41,371 nt of DNA from UBA6136 sp044237765. GTDB taxonomy: Bacteria; Pseudomonadota; Gammaproteobacteria; Methylococcales; Methylococcaceae. The position numbers and the translations under genes are program-made. The stretch lies in assembly GCA_044237765.1 (NCBI GenBank), contig JBIIEQ010000025.1, positions 1-41,371 on the forward strand. Reading direction: 5' to 3'. The notes under the pieces are model-generated. The model made no database searches. It was given only the letters and a program-made list of their open reading frames with translations, and was not told the origin of the DNA. Each line of letters starts with the position of its first letter. The first letter of the stretch is position 1. Positions 1 to 8,320 of this stretch are shown here, in pieces.

Positions 1-130
1 ACCGACCGCGTAAGATTCATGGATTCCGGACGCCTTTGCAGGTCTACAACGAGATGCTTCAAATGGCTCAGAAGTCAGACAGCGTAGTTCATTAACCCGT
101 GTTGCACTTGGTCCTTGAAACCGCCCTTTG
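1..130 (+). mobile_element. 3' end of an IS30-family insertion sequence (left part outside the window)
   Basis: Frame 3 from the first base reads as the last 30 residues of a transposase and stops at 93-95. It contains RPRKIHGFRTPLQVYNEML, which matches the RPRK-x-x-GF-x-TP-x-x-V(Y/F) ending typical of IS30-family DDE transposases. The DNA after the stop (about 101-127, ending TTGAAACCGCC) resembles the right terminal repeat of such elements. The catalytic part lies before base 1, so activity cannot be judged. Family assignment rests on a short C-terminal motif; the exact right boundary is a guess. Confidence 0.7.
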
Positions 131-698
131 GGTTCAAGATTGGTTTGGACCCATGCTGATGCCCCCCCTGCAGGCGGCCAGCTGCTTACATGAAGTGAGG
201 ACTGCAGGTGGCTCTAACGCGATCGTCTCAACCCAGCCCAAGGTTAGGAACCAAAGCAACGACGGTCTGCTTTTTTGTGGATCGTGGTGCGCGCTCTTGA
301 GGATCGGCAATCACAGCAAAAGATTTGCGGATCAGCTCAGCCAGTATGCGAACGGTCTGCTCTTTGTGGGTTTCGACCTAGCAAGGAGCAGGGTGTCCCT
401 AGGGTAGGCGCTGGAGTTCTTGAACGTGCGTTGCCCTGTTCCAGCGATCGATCTGAAAGTCAGGCGGTACCACCGGTTTCGAAAAAAATCGCTAGTCCTT
501 CGTCCGGATTCGTATCCATGTCAAAAAAATGAGTCCCAAATCTGAGAGGGGCCGCCGGTGGGTGGGTGTCGGCAGGAAAGAAATCTGGGGAAATTTACGG
601 ATGACGCGTCAGGGTTAGCTACCCTTCGGATGCATCGCACTCAGCTGAACGGCGCAACTTAGTTGCAACTGGCTACTCTTGCAAATAGTCAACACATG
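131..698. other. Intergenic stretch without a recognisable gene
   Basis: Two overlapping short open frames (99-407 and 275-532, plus strand) lack a ribosome binding site, recognisable motifs or plausible composition. The only structure seen is a short imperfect direct repeat around CGGTCTGCT followed by a T-rich stretch and TGTGG, near 265-281 and 354-370. No RNA gene or CRISPR was seen. Confidence 0.5.
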
Positions 699-718
699 AA
701 AAAGGGCCTTTCGGCCCC
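699..718 (-). terminator. Intrinsic terminator of the initiator tRNA
   Basis: Read on the minus strand, GGGGCC-GAAA-GGCCC is followed directly by TTTTT. It lies 17 bases beyond the tRNA 3' end, so it is well placed to end the tRNA transcript. Confidence 0.85.
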
Positions 719-734
719 AAGTCACTGATTTAAT

Positions 735-811
<77 letters not shown>

Positions 812-822
812 CCAGAAGCGGC

Positions 823-851
823 ATTGTAACAGCATGACCCTCTACCCGCAA
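823..851 (-). promoter_or_regulatory. Sigma-70 type promoter for the initiator tRNA
   Basis: On the minus strand TTGCGG (846-851) and TACAAT (823-828) are separated by exactly 17 bases. The -10 matches the consensus at 5 of 6 positions, and the mature tRNA begins 11 bases after it. The -35 is weak (first three bases match). Confidence 0.65.
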
Positions 852-909
852 TCAGCAAGATGCAAATTTCTCTTTGGCTTGAGCGGCAAGACGGGCAGCG
901 ACGGTTGCC

Positions 910-1431
910 TCAACCCGATATCAAAGGCAGAAGCCCGTGGAGGCAGAGCGCGGCGAAAAGGCCGGCGATCGCATCATCGAGCATGATCCCCAGGCCGCCA
1001 TGGATGGATCGATCCAGCACACGGATGGGCCAGGGCTTGAGGACATCAAAAATCCGGAACAGCACGAAGCCCGCCAATGCCGCTGGCCACGAGAACGGGA
1101 TGGCAAACATGGTGATGAGGTAGCCGACGATCTCGTCCCAGACAATCCCGGAATGGTCGCTGAGCTGGATACGCTCCTCGCAACGCTGGCAAATCCGGAT
1201 ACCGAGCAGAAAAAGCAGCAGCACGACCATGAGATAAGTCCCCAGACTCAACGGGGCCATCAGCAGATAAAGCGGAATGGCGACCAGGGTACCGAAAGTC
1301 CCCGGCGCCTTGGGCGCCAGGCCAGCCCCGAATCCGAAACCGAGAAAGCACCAGAGATCGGCGAATACCCATCGAGGAGGAATGCGGACTTGCGGGCCTT
1401 TGCCGGCCTTAGCGCTGGGAAAAGTGGTCAT
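910..1431 (-). CDS. pgpA: Phosphatidylglycerophosphatase A
   Basis: This 173-residue inner-membrane protein would dephosphorylate phosphatidylglycerol phosphate in phospholipid synthesis. Family motifs are clear: APKAPGTFGT (39-48), HSGIVWDE (93-100, with the acidic pair of the active site) and DVLKPWPIRVLDR followed by HGGLGIMLDD (129-153). Hydrophobic stretches at about 24-38, 49-80, 102-128 and 154-170 fit a multi-spanning protein. The start overlaps the end of thiL by 23 bases, and nusB-thiL-pgpA is a common gammaproteobacterial order, so it is probably the last gene of the long minus-strand transcript. No clear terminator was seen before the tRNA promoter. Confidence 0.95.
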   Translation of the reverse strand: MTTFPSAKAGKGPQVRIPPRWVFADLWCFLGFGFGAGLAPKAPGTFGTLVAIPLYLLMAPLSLGTYLMVVLLLFLLGIRICQRCEERIQLSDHSGIVWDEIVGYLITMFAIPFSWPAALAGFVLFRIFDVLKPWPIRVLDRSIHGGLGIMLDDAIAGLFAALCLHGLLPLISG

Positions 1432-2374
1432 AACCGGAGAAGTTCAGGGCGATGGGTTGGCCGTGGCGTTGAATTCGAAGTCCCGGGGTCGTCTCGATCG
1501 CACCGACACATTGCCCCGGAAGCTCAAGCCGCTCCAGCAGGGAGTCCACTTTGGCCTGACGATCAGTCGGCACGGTAAAGCAAAGTTCGTAGTCATCGCC
1601 AGCGGTCAGAGGCAAGTCGCCGTGCTGATTGTCACGCACAAATTGCCTTACAGATTCGATCAGCGGGATATGTTCGACATCGAGCGTCGCCCCGACTTGA
1701 CTGGCTGCCAGCAAGTGTCCGAGGTCAGCCGCCAATCCATCGGAGATATCGATACAGGCGCTGGCCAGGCCACGCAATCTTTCCCCCAGCGCCAACCGGG
1801 GCTCGGGGCATTCCAAAGCGTGGATGGCCGCTGCATCGAAATCCGTCGTCAAGCCTTGCCGCATTTTGAGGCCGAGGCCGGCACCGCCGAGCGGCCCGCT
1901 GACATAGATCAGATCACCCAGCCGCGCGCCCGATCGCCGCAAGGCCTGACCGACAGGGACCAGCCCCATAGCCTGAATAGTGATGGACAGCGGACCACGC
2001 GTGGTATCCCCGCCGACCAGTGCCACTCCAAAGCGATTCGCCAGGGCGAAAAAACCTCGCGAGAAAGCCGAGAGCCAGGATTCATCCACTTCCGGAAGCG
2101 TCAGCGCCAGCGTGCACCAGGCGGGCTTGGCGCCCATCGCAGCCAGGTCACTGAGATTGACCGCAAGCGCCTTGTGTCCGAGCCTTGCCGGGTCGACATC
2201 GGGAAAAAAGTGGATGCCGGACACCAGGGTATCGACGGTGACCGCGAGTTCCGTCCCCTCGGGGCAATCCAGCAGCGCACAGTCGTCGCCGATACCCAAC
2301 ACCGTGGCGCCGGCCCGCTTCGCGGACGGCTCCAGAAAGAAACGCCGGATCAGGTCAAACTCGCCTGCGGGCAT
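1409..2374 (-). CDS. thiL: Thiamine-monophosphate kinase
   Basis: ThiL phosphorylates thiamine monophosphate to the diphosphate cofactor. The 321-residue protein has the PurM-like fold signatures: GIGDDCA (27-33) and VDTLVSGIHF (47-56) near the N-terminus, VGGDTTRGP (120-128), ISDGLAADLGH (210-220) and GDDYEL (259-264). Length is normal for the family. It lies 9 bases after nusB and runs 23 bases into pgpA, consistent with co-transcription and translational coupling. No thiamine riboswitch was seen, as expected for an internal operon position. Confidence 0.96.
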   Translation of the reverse strand: MPAGEFDLIRRFFLEPSAKRAGATVLGIGDDCALLDCPEGTELAVTVDTLVSGIHFFPDVDPARLGHKALAVNLSDLAAMGAKPAWCTLALTLPEVDESWLSAFSRGFFALANRFGVALVGGDTTRGPLSITIQAMGLVPVGQALRRSGARLGDLIYVSGPLGGAGLGLKMRQGLTTDFDAAAIHALECPEPRLALGERLRGLASACIDISDGLAADLGHLLAASQVGATLDVEHIPLIESVRQFVRDNQHGDLPLTAGDDYELCFTVPTDRQAKVDSLLERLELPGQCVGAIETTPGLRIQRHGQPIALNFSGYDHFSQR

Positions 2375-2383
2375 GGACCAACT

Positions 2384-2818
2384 TCATGGGGCGACTCTGG
2401 CCGCCGACTCCGCCGCGCGGTATTTGCGGGCAATCTTGTCGAGCAGGCCGTTGACGAACTTGTGGCTCTGGGTCGCACCGAACTCCTTGGCGAGATTGAT
2501 GCCCTCGTTGACCACGACCCGATAGGGAATTTCGAGTCGATCCATCAATTCGTAGACGCTGATGCGCAGAATGGCTCGCTCCACGGGATCGATCTGCTCG
2601 ACGGGACGACTGGTGAACTCGGCCAATGCCGCATCGATCACATCCAGCTTCCTGGGGACCTGATGCAGCAAATCCTGGAAATAGGGGAGCTCGCCCTTGC
2701 TGAGTCCATGCTCCTCAACGAATTGACGCTCGATTTCGGAGAGGTTGTAACCGGTGAGCTGCCACTGATAAATGGCCTGTACCGCACTGCGGCGGGCCAT
2801 GCTTTTGGGGTTGCTCAT
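2384..2818 (-). CDS. nusB: Transcription antitermination factor NusB
   Basis: NusB binds boxA RNA with S10 (NusE) during rRNA antitermination. The 144-residue sequence begins with SMARRSAVQAIYQW, the typical family N-terminus, and contains DPVERAILRISVYEL in the middle and VVNEGINLAKEFG followed by FVNGLLDKIA near the end; all are family hallmarks. Its ATG overlaps the TGA of ribH by four bases (ATGA), indicating translational coupling. The ribH-nusB order is widespread. Confidence 0.97.
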   Translation of the reverse strand: MSNPKSMARRSAVQAIYQWQLTGYNLSEIERQFVEEHGLSKGELPYFQDLLHQVPRKLDVIDAALAEFTSRPVEQIDPVERAILRISVYELMDRLEIPYRVVVNEGINLAKEFGATQSHKFVNGLLDKIARKYRAAESAARVAP

Positions 2819-3294
2819 CCGGCGTCGATTTCCCGCAGCAGGTTGATCATTTCAACCGCCGACAAGGCCGCTTCGGCGCCCTTGTTGCCCGCCTTGGTCC
2901 CTGATCGCTCGATCGCCTGCTCGATGGTATCGACAGTCAGGACGCCAAAGGCTACCGGAATCTCATGTTTCAGCGAGATCGTGCTGATGCCCTTCACACA
3001 CTCGCCAGCGACATAATCGAAATGCGGCGTCGAACCACGAATGACCGCACCCAGCGCAACAATGGCGTCATAACGGCCGGTAGCGGCCGCCTTTTGCACG
3101 GCCAACGGCAATTCATAGGCGCCCGGCACCTTGATGATATGGATATCTTCATGGCGAGCCCCGTGGCGCACTAGGGCATCGACCGCCCCACTGGTCAGTG
3201 CGTCGACCACAAAGCTGTTGAAACGCGAGGTGACCAGACAGAAACGGGCGTTGTTTACCAACATCTGCCCTTCGAAGATTTTGAGTGAGGTCAT
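2815..3294 (-). CDS. ribH: 6,7-dimethyl-8-ribityllumazine synthase
   Basis: RibH joins 5-amino-6-ribitylaminouracil with 3,4-dihydroxy-2-butanone 4-phosphate to form lumazine, the substrate of riboflavin synthase. The 159-residue protein shows VTSRFN near residue 21, KVPGAYELP, GAVIRGSTPHFDYV (with the catalytic His) and GTKAGNKGAEAA. It forms icosahedral or pentameric assemblies in this family. It follows ribBX after a 117-base gap and is coupled to nusB by an ATGA overlap. The ribosome binding site is weak (AGAG). Confidence 0.97.
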   Translation of the reverse strand: MTSLKIFEGQMLVNNARFCLVTSRFNSFVVDALTSGAVDALVRHGARHEDIHIIKVPGAYELPLAVQKAAATGRYDAIVALGAVIRGSTPHFDYVAGECVKGISTISLKHEIPVAFGVLTVDTIEQAIERSGTKAGNKGAEAALSAVEMINLLREIDAG

Positions 3295-3411
3295 AGTGCC
3301 GTTCTCTTGCAGAAAAACTGAAGGGGGTGGTCCATCTGGCCAGAACCCCCAATAAATGGGTAAGACGGAGTGTTTCGCGCTGTGGAGCGAAGCCGAAGGA
3401 AGCGACCCTCG

Positions 3412-4527
3412 CTAGCCTTCACAGACCACGAACTCGACCACCTCGAGACCGTAACCCGACAGGCCCAGGTACTTCTTGGGGGAAGCGCCCAGCACCCTGA
3501 GCTTGCTGATACCCAGATCAGCCAGGATTTGCGCGCCGGTCCCCGTGGTGCGCCAGTCATCCGGGCGAATCGGGGCGGGGGCCAATTCTACCCCGTGATC
3601 TTCCATTTGGTACTGATGGATGCGCTCGACCAGCGATTTGTCATCTTCTTCCTTCCTAATGACCACCAATGCACCTTTCCCCTCCTCCGCGATGCGCCGC
3701 ATGGCACTGCGCAGGGAGAGGCTGGCGCCTTCCCGCTTGCCACCGAGCAAATCGCTCAGCAGATTGCGACCATGCACCCGCACCATAACCGGCTGATCGC
3801 CCGACACCTTGCCCATGGTTAACGCCAGATGCAGCCGACGGTCGACCTGATCCTGGTAGGCAATCATGCGAAACTGCCCGAATTCGGTCGGGAAATCGCA
3901 TTCACAAATCCGCTCGACGGTTTTCTCGTTCTGGATACGGTAATGGATCAGATCGGTGATGGTCCCGATTTTGAGATCGTGCTCGGCGGCGAAAGCCTCG
4001 AGATCGGCGCGGCGCGCCATGGTGCCGTCTTCGTTGAGAATCTCGACGATCACCGCAGCGGGCTCCGATCCCGCCAGCCGCGCCAGATCGCAGCCCGCCT
4101 CGGTATGTCCGGCCCGGTTGAGCACACCGCCCGGCTGCGCCATGAGCGGAAACACATGACCCGGCTGCACCAAATCATCCGGCTTGGCCTCCGATGCCAC
4201 GGCGCACTGGATGGTATGGGCCCGATCCGCCGCTGAAATCCCCGTGGTCACCCCGCTGGCGGCCTCGATCGAGACGGTGAAGTTGGTCGAATGCGGCGTC
4301 CGGTTTTCGTTCACCATTAGCGGCAAACGCAGCTGCTGACAGCGCTCGCGAGTCAGCGTCAGGCAGATCAGCCCTCGCCCATAGCGCGCCATGAAATTGA
4401 TGTCCTCGGGCCGCGTATGACTGGCGGCCATCACCAGATCGCCCTCGTTCTCGCGATCCTCATCATCGAGGAGAACCACCATTTTGCCGAGACGAATATC
4501 CTCGATGAGTTCTGCAGTGCTGTTCAT
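3412..4527 (-). CDS. ribBX: 3,4-dihydroxy-2-butanone 4-phosphate synthase with degenerate GTP cyclohydrolase II domain (RibBX)
   Basis: The N-terminal domain (about 1-200) is a complete DHBP synthase, with DDEDRENEGDLV (21-32) and RAGHTEAGCDLARLAG (138-153), making the four-carbon precursor of riboflavin from ribulose 5-phosphate. The C-terminal domain (about 205-371) aligns with GTP cyclohydrolase II. However, the zinc site RVHSxCxTGDxFGSxRCDCG of active RibA is replaced by VRVHGRNLLSDLLGG and following residues (249-270), with none of the three zinc-ligand cysteines. This matches the described proteobacterial RibBX variant, so cyclohydrolase activity is unlikely and a separate ribA should exist elsewhere. 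Its ATG overlaps the ribE stop (ATGA). Confidence 0.92.
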   Translation of the reverse strand: MNSTAELIEDIRLGKMVVLLDDEDRENEGDLVMAASHTRPEDINFMARYGRGLICLTLTRERCQQLRLPLMVNENRTPHSTNFTVSIEAASGVTTGISAADRAHTIQCAVASEAKPDDLVQPGHVFPLMAQPGGVLNRAGHTEAGCDLARLAGSEPAAVIVEILNEDGTMARRADLEAFAAEHDLKIGTITDLIHYRIQNEKTVERICECDFPTEFGQFRMIAYQDQVDRRLHLALTMGKVSGDQPVMVRVHGRNLLSDLLGGKREGASLSLRSAMRRIAEEGKGALVVIRKEEDDKSLVERIHQYQMEDHGVELAPAPIRPDDWRTTGTGAQILADLGISKLRVLGASPKKYLGLSGYGLEVVEFVVCEG

Positions 4528-5180
4528 GAAATAAAGCCGGAATCCTTCAGTAAGTCCATGGTAACACCCGACCTGGGCTCGGCTGCCCGTTCTCCCAGCA
4601 GCAAACGCTCCAGATAACGCGCCAGCAAATCGACTTCCAGGTTGACGGCGTCACCGACTTCAGTGATGCCAAGCGTGGTTTCATTCAGGGTATGCGGGAC
4701 GATATTCACACCGAATCGTGCACCATCGACCTCATTCACAGTAAGGCTGATTCCATTGATGCATATCGACCCCTTCTCAGCCATGTAACGAGCCAGCCCC
4801 GCCGGGGCCTCCACGGTAAATCGCCAGGAGCGCCCATCGTCCTGTTTGCCGACCACGCGCCCGACGCCATCCACATGCCCACTGACCAGATGCCCTCCCA
4901 ACCGGGTAGTGGGCAACAAGGCCAGCTCCAGATTGACAGGGGTTCCCACCACCGCTGCACCCAAGGTCGTGCGGGACAGCGTTTCACGGGAGACATCGGC
5001 GCTGAAATGCTGGGGACCGAGTTCCACGGCGGTCAGACAAACGCCATTGACGGCGATGCTGTCGCCCAGCTTGACGTCGCCCATGGGCAGACTGCCGGTG
5101 GCGATGACGAGTCGACAATCGCCACCACGGGATTCACTGCGACTCAGGCTGCCTTTGGCTTGAATGATGCCGGTAAACAT
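4524..5180 (-). CDS. ribE: Riboflavin synthase, alpha subunit type
   Basis: RibE dismutates two lumazine molecules to riboflavin. The protein has two lumazine-binding repeats, the first opening with MFTGIIQAKG and the second around LVSGHVDGVG, each followed by a GDSIAVNGVCLTA- or GSICINGISLTVN-type segment. I start the gene at the ATG at 5180, giving 218 residues, because the family begins with MFTGII; an upstream in-frame start at 5300 would add 40 unrelated residues and overlap ribD. A GAGG lies four bases before the chosen start. The gap from ribD is 37 bases, and the end overlaps ribBX by ATGA. Confidence 0.95.
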   Translation of the reverse strand: MFTGIIQAKGSLSRSESRGGDCRLVIATGSLPMGDVKLGDSIAVNGVCLTAVELGPQHFSADVSRETLSRTTLGAAVVGTPVNLELALLPTTRLGGHLVSGHVDGVGRVVGKQDDGRSWRFTVEAPAGLARYMAEKGSICINGISLTVNEVDGARFGVNIVPHTLNETTLGITEVGDAVNLEVDLLARYLERLLLGERAAEPRSGVTMDLLKDSGFIS

Positions 5181-5217
5181 ATGGCCTCGGTAGGGAAAAG
5201 GTATTGTGGAGGTCAGG

Positions 5218-6354
5218 TCAGTCAGTTGATGAGGCCAAATCATCTGCACCGGCCGTAAAGTGCATCCTAATGTCAGGGCCCACCCGGCGAAGTTCAGCAA
5301 GACTCATTTTGTAACGATCCGACATCCGCGAGAGCTCCGGCAAGTGAAAGAGTCCCCGCCCACCATCGCCAAGAATGATCGGCGCCATATAGATGATCCA
5401 CTCATCCACCAGTCTTTCCCGGAGCAAGGCGCCATTCAGGCTGGGACCGGCTTCAAACAGAATCTCGTTGAAATCCTGCTGGCCCAGCCAGGCAATGACA
5501 CTCTGCAAATCTAGGCGACCAACTGAGTCTGCCGGCAATGAAACGACCTCCACGCCGCCTGCGGTTTCTCGATGCGAATCGGCGGCTTGTGTCGTCAGAA
5601 TGACGGTCCGACCCGGCAGGCTGGCCATCCGGGCCGTCGCGGGAAAGCGTAGCCGGGAATCCAGAACCACCCGGACGGGTTGCAGCACCGCCCCTTCAAG
5701 CTCATTCAAGCGCGCCGTCAACTCGGGATCGTCGGCCAGTACCGTGTCGATCCCCGTCACGACTGCAGAACTGCGTGCCCGCCAGCGATGCACATCACGC
5801 CGTGCCTCCTCACCCGTAATCCAGCGACTTTCGCCGGAAGCCATCGCGGTGCGGCCATCCAGACTCATCGCCAGCTTGCTTCGGATCAGTGGGCGACCGG
5901 TTCGCATCCGTTGGCAGAAGCCGGGGTTGAGAGCCTCGGCGGCAGAGCCGAGCAAACCGCAATCGGTGACGATGCCAGCCTGGCGCAGCTGGCGGAGGCC
6001 GGAACCGGCCACCCTGGGGTTGGGATCTTCCATCGCCGCCAAGACGCGATGCACGCCAGCCTCGATCAGTGCCTGACTGCAAGGCGGAGTCCTGCCGTGA
6101 TGGCTGCATGGCTCCAGGCTGACAAAGACGGTCGCCCCCCGTGCCTTCGTGCCGGCGGCCTGCAGTGCGAGGACCTCGGCATGCGCCTCGCCGGCCTGCT
6201 GATGCCAGCCTTCCCCCATGATTTGCCCATCCTTGACGATGACACAGCCGACACGGGGATTGGGGTCAGTGGTGTATAGACCCCGCCGGGCAAGCTCGAT
6301 CGCTCGGGCCATGAAGCCAGCGTCTTCGGGGGTGAATTCGCAAGTCGGTGTCAT
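5218..6354 (-). CDS. ribD: Bifunctional diaminohydroxyphosphoribosylaminopyrimidine deaminase / 5-amino-6-(5-phosphoribosylamino)uracil reductase
   Basis: RibD catalyses the deamination and reduction steps after GTP cyclohydrolase II. The cytidine-deaminase-like domain (about 10-150) keeps the zinc site HAE (58-60) and PCSHHGRTPPC (82-92). The reductase domain (about 155-368) has RSKLAMSLDGRTAM, TGIDTVLADDP and the GP-S-LNGALL segment near the end. Length (378) is normal, with a short nonconserved tail. It is 43 bases downstream of nrdR and starts the rib gene block. Confidence 0.96.
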   Translation of the reverse strand: MTPTCEFTPEDAGFMARAIELARRGLYTTDPNPRVGCVIVKDGQIMGEGWHQQAGEAHAEVLALQAAGTKARGATVFVSLEPCSHHGRTPPCSQALIEAGVHRVLAAMEDPNPRVAGSGLRQLRQAGIVTDCGLLGSAAEALNPGFCQRMRTGRPLIRSKLAMSLDGRTAMASGESRWITGEEARRDVHRWRARSSAVVTGIDTVLADDPELTARLNELEGAVLQPVRVVLDSRLRFPATARMASLPGRTVILTTQAADSHRETAGGVEVVSLPADSVGRLDLQSVIAWLGQQDFNEILFEAGPSLNGALLRERLVDEWIIYMAPIILGDGGRGLFHLPELSRMSDRYKMSLAELRRVGPDIRMHFTAGADDLASSTD

Positions 6355-6397
6355 TGAATCCCGGAAAACGGCAACCGGCGAAAAATCAGTCCAAAAG

Positions 6398-6892
6398 TCA
6401 GGGCTTGCTCAGGTCTTCCGACGGAGCCGCCGCGGACTTGGGTTCCAGTTCCAGGTGCTCGATCACCTCCCTGAATTCATTCACGTCCTGGAAGCTTCGG
6501 TAAACCGAGGCAAAACGGATATAGGCCACATGGTCCAGTCTTGCCAGCTCTGCCATGACGCTTTCCCCGATCAGGCGGGACGGAATTTCACGATCACCGG
6601 TAGCCAGCAACTTTTTCTTGATTTGATGGATGGCCGCCTCGATCTGGTCACTGCCCACCGGACGTTTTTCCAATGCTCGTAGAATCCCCGCCCGCAACTT
6701 GTCCTCACGAAAAGGCTCACGATTGCCGTTGGTCTTGACGACGCGGGGCATGGTCAGCTCGGCCACCTCAAAGGTGGTGAAGCGCTCCCGACACTCGCTG
6801 CATTCGCGGCGGCGACGTACCTGATCGCCGTCCTGGGACAAGCGCGAATCAATGACGCGGGTGTCCTGCGCACCGCAAAAAGGACATCTCAT
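6398..6892 (-). CDS. nrdR: Transcriptional repressor NrdR
   Basis: NrdR is an ATP/dATP-sensing repressor of ribonucleotide reductase genes. The N-terminal zinc ribbon is intact (Cys3, Cys6, Cys31, Cys34) and is followed by FTTFEVAEL. The ATP-cone domain (about 49-139) begins VVKTNGNREPF and includes SVYRSFQDVNEF. The 164-residue length is typical, with about 15 extra Ala/Pro/Ser-rich residues at the end. It sits 28 bases after glyA, and glyA-nrdR-ribD is a common proteobacterial order. No NrdR box pair was seen in this window. Confidence 0.97.
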   Translation of the reverse strand: MRCPFCGAQDTRVIDSRLSQDGDQVRRRRECSECRERFTTFEVAELTMPRVVKTNGNREPFREDKLRAGILRALEKRPVGSDQIEAAIHQIKKKLLATGDREIPSRLIGESVMAELARLDHVAYIRFASVYRSFQDVNEFREVIEHLELEPKSAAAPSEDLSKP

Positions 6893-6920
6893 AATGAAGG
6901 CTGTGGGTTAAGCGCCCGAC

Positions 6921-8177
6921 TCAATCAGCGTATACCGGATATTTTCGGCATAGCTGAATGGCGTCATCCCGAACGCGCCCGATAAGCGCCTCGTTCTCCA
7001 GATCGTCAATGACATCGCAGATCCAGTCGGCCAGCGTAACGCAATCGGCCTCGGTAAATCCCCGCGTTGTGACGGCGGGCGTGCCGATACGGATACCGCT
7101 GGTGACAAAGGGCGATTGCGGGTCATTCGGCACCGCATTCTTGTTGACCGTGATATGAGCCCGGCCCAGCGCAGCATCGGTGGCCTTGCCGGTGATGCCC
7201 CTGGCGATCAGGTCCACCAGCATCAAATGGTTGTCGGTACCCCCGGACACAATACTGAGGTCTCGCGCGATGAATTGGCGTGCCATAGCCTGGGCATTGG
7301 TCACAACCTGCTGCTGATAGGTCTTGAATTCTGGCTGCATGGCCTCCTTCAGCGCCACGGCCTTGGCGGCGATGACATGCATGAGGGGACCGCCCTGAAT
7401 ACCCGGAAATACCAGGGAGTTGAGCTTTTTTTCGATCTCTTCGTTGGCCTTCGCCAGAATCAGCCCGCCGCGAGGACCCCGCAGCGTCTTATGGGTGGTC
7501 GTGGTGGTGACATCGGCGATCTGCACCGGGCTGGGATAGACGCCGGCCGCCACCAGACCGGCGACATGGGCCATGTCCACCAGCAGATAGGCGCCGACTT
7601 CGTCAGCGATATCACGGAAGCGCTGCCAATCGACTACTCGACTGTAGGCGGAAAAGCCGGCCACCACCATCTTCGGGCGGTGCTCCCGGGCTAACGCGGC
7701 CACCTGATCGTAGTCAATCAGACCAGTGCTGGTGTCCAAACCGTATTGAACGGCATGGTAGATCTTGCCGGAAAAATTGACCTTGGCGCCGTGGGTCAAG
7801 TGTCCGCCATGGGCCAGGCTCATGCCCAGAATCGTGTCGCCAGGATTCAGCAGCGCCATGTAGGCAGCGGCATTGGCCTGTGAGCCGGAATGCGGTTGCA
7901 CATTAGCGAAATCCGCCCCGAACAGGGTCTTGGCGCGTTCTATCGCCAGCGTTTCGGCAATATCGACGAACTCGCAGCCGCCGTAATAGCGCTTGGCGGG
8001 ATAGCCCTCGGCGTATTTGTTGGTCAGTACCGTTCCCTGCGCCTGCAATACTCGGGGGCTGGCGTAATTCTCGGAGGCAATCAGCTCGATATGATCCTCC
8101 TGTCGCTGTTCTTCATCCCGGATCGCAGACCAGAGTTCATCATCGAAACCGGCGATTTCCATACCTTTGCTGAACAT
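6921..8177 (-). CDS. glyA: Serine hydroxymethyltransferase
   Basis: GlyA is the PLP enzyme that interconverts serine and glycine with transfer of the one-carbon unit to tetrahydrofolate. The 418-residue protein shows ELIASENYAS (31-40), KYAEGYPAKRYYGGC (54-68), VDMAHVAGL (200-208) and the PLP-binding TTTTTHKTLRGPRGG with the Schiff-base lysine at 230. The ATG at 8177 is preceded by AAGG eight bases upstream, so I prefer it to the in-frame Met at residue 6. It appears to be the first gene of the minus-strand transcript through nrdR and the rib genes. Confidence 0.97.
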   Translation of the reverse strand: MFSKGMEIAGFDDELWSAIRDEEQRQEDHIELIASENYASPRVLQAQGTVLTNKYAEGYPAKRYYGGCEFVDIAETLAIERAKTLFGADFANVQPHSGSQANAAAYMALLNPGDTILGMSLAHGGHLTHGAKVNFSGKIYHAVQYGLDTSTGLIDYDQVAALAREHRPKMVVAGFSAYSRVVDWQRFRDIADEVGAYLLVDMAHVAGLVAAGVYPSPVQIADVTTTTTHKTLRGPRGGLILAKANEEIEKKLNSLVFPGIQGGPLMHVIAAKAVALKEAMQPEFKTYQQQVVTNAQAMARQFIARDLSIVSGGTDNHLMLVDLIARGITGKATDAALGRAHITVNKNAVPNDPQSPFVTSGIRIGTPAVTTRGFTEADCVTLADWICDVIDDLENEALIGRVRDDAIQLCRKYPVYAD

Positions 8178-8254
8178 AGATCGAACCTTCTGATGTAGAT
8201 GAATGAGAGCCGAATGGGGCTTGACCTCATACCGCGCCGCCCGAGGGACCGCGA

Positions 8255-8283
8255 TTTATAGCAGAAAAGCCGCTGGTTTACAC
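8255..8283 (-). promoter_or_regulatory. Possible promoter of the glyA-nrdR-rib transcript
   Basis: In the 143-base gap between glnD and glyA, the minus strand has TATAAA (8255-8260), a good -10. The hexamer 17 bases before it (GTGTAA) is a poor -35. A transcript from here would have a leader of about 70 bases. No regulator site was identified. Confidence 0.3.
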
Positions 8284-8320
8284 GGACTGCGGCGGGCTCG
8301 GGACAGGACGAAATGGGACG

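Noticed and set aside
813..909. Minus-strand coding tail EATVAARLAAQAKEKF after pgpA, resembling a CinA/PncC end
   Set aside because: The frame is only about 22 codons after a stop, and it overlaps the tRNA promoter; similarity is too vague.
1277..3016. 579-codon plus-strand open frame opposite pgpA, thiL and nusB
   Set aside because: It runs antisense to three clearly identified genes and its translation has no family motif; long antisense frames are expected in GC-rich coding DNA.
3295..3411. Possible FMN riboswitch in the gap between ribBX and ribH
   Set aside because: The gap contains a G/C hairpin, but the conserved FMN-element segments (such as AGGGGCAGGGUGAAAUUCCC-like) are not present.
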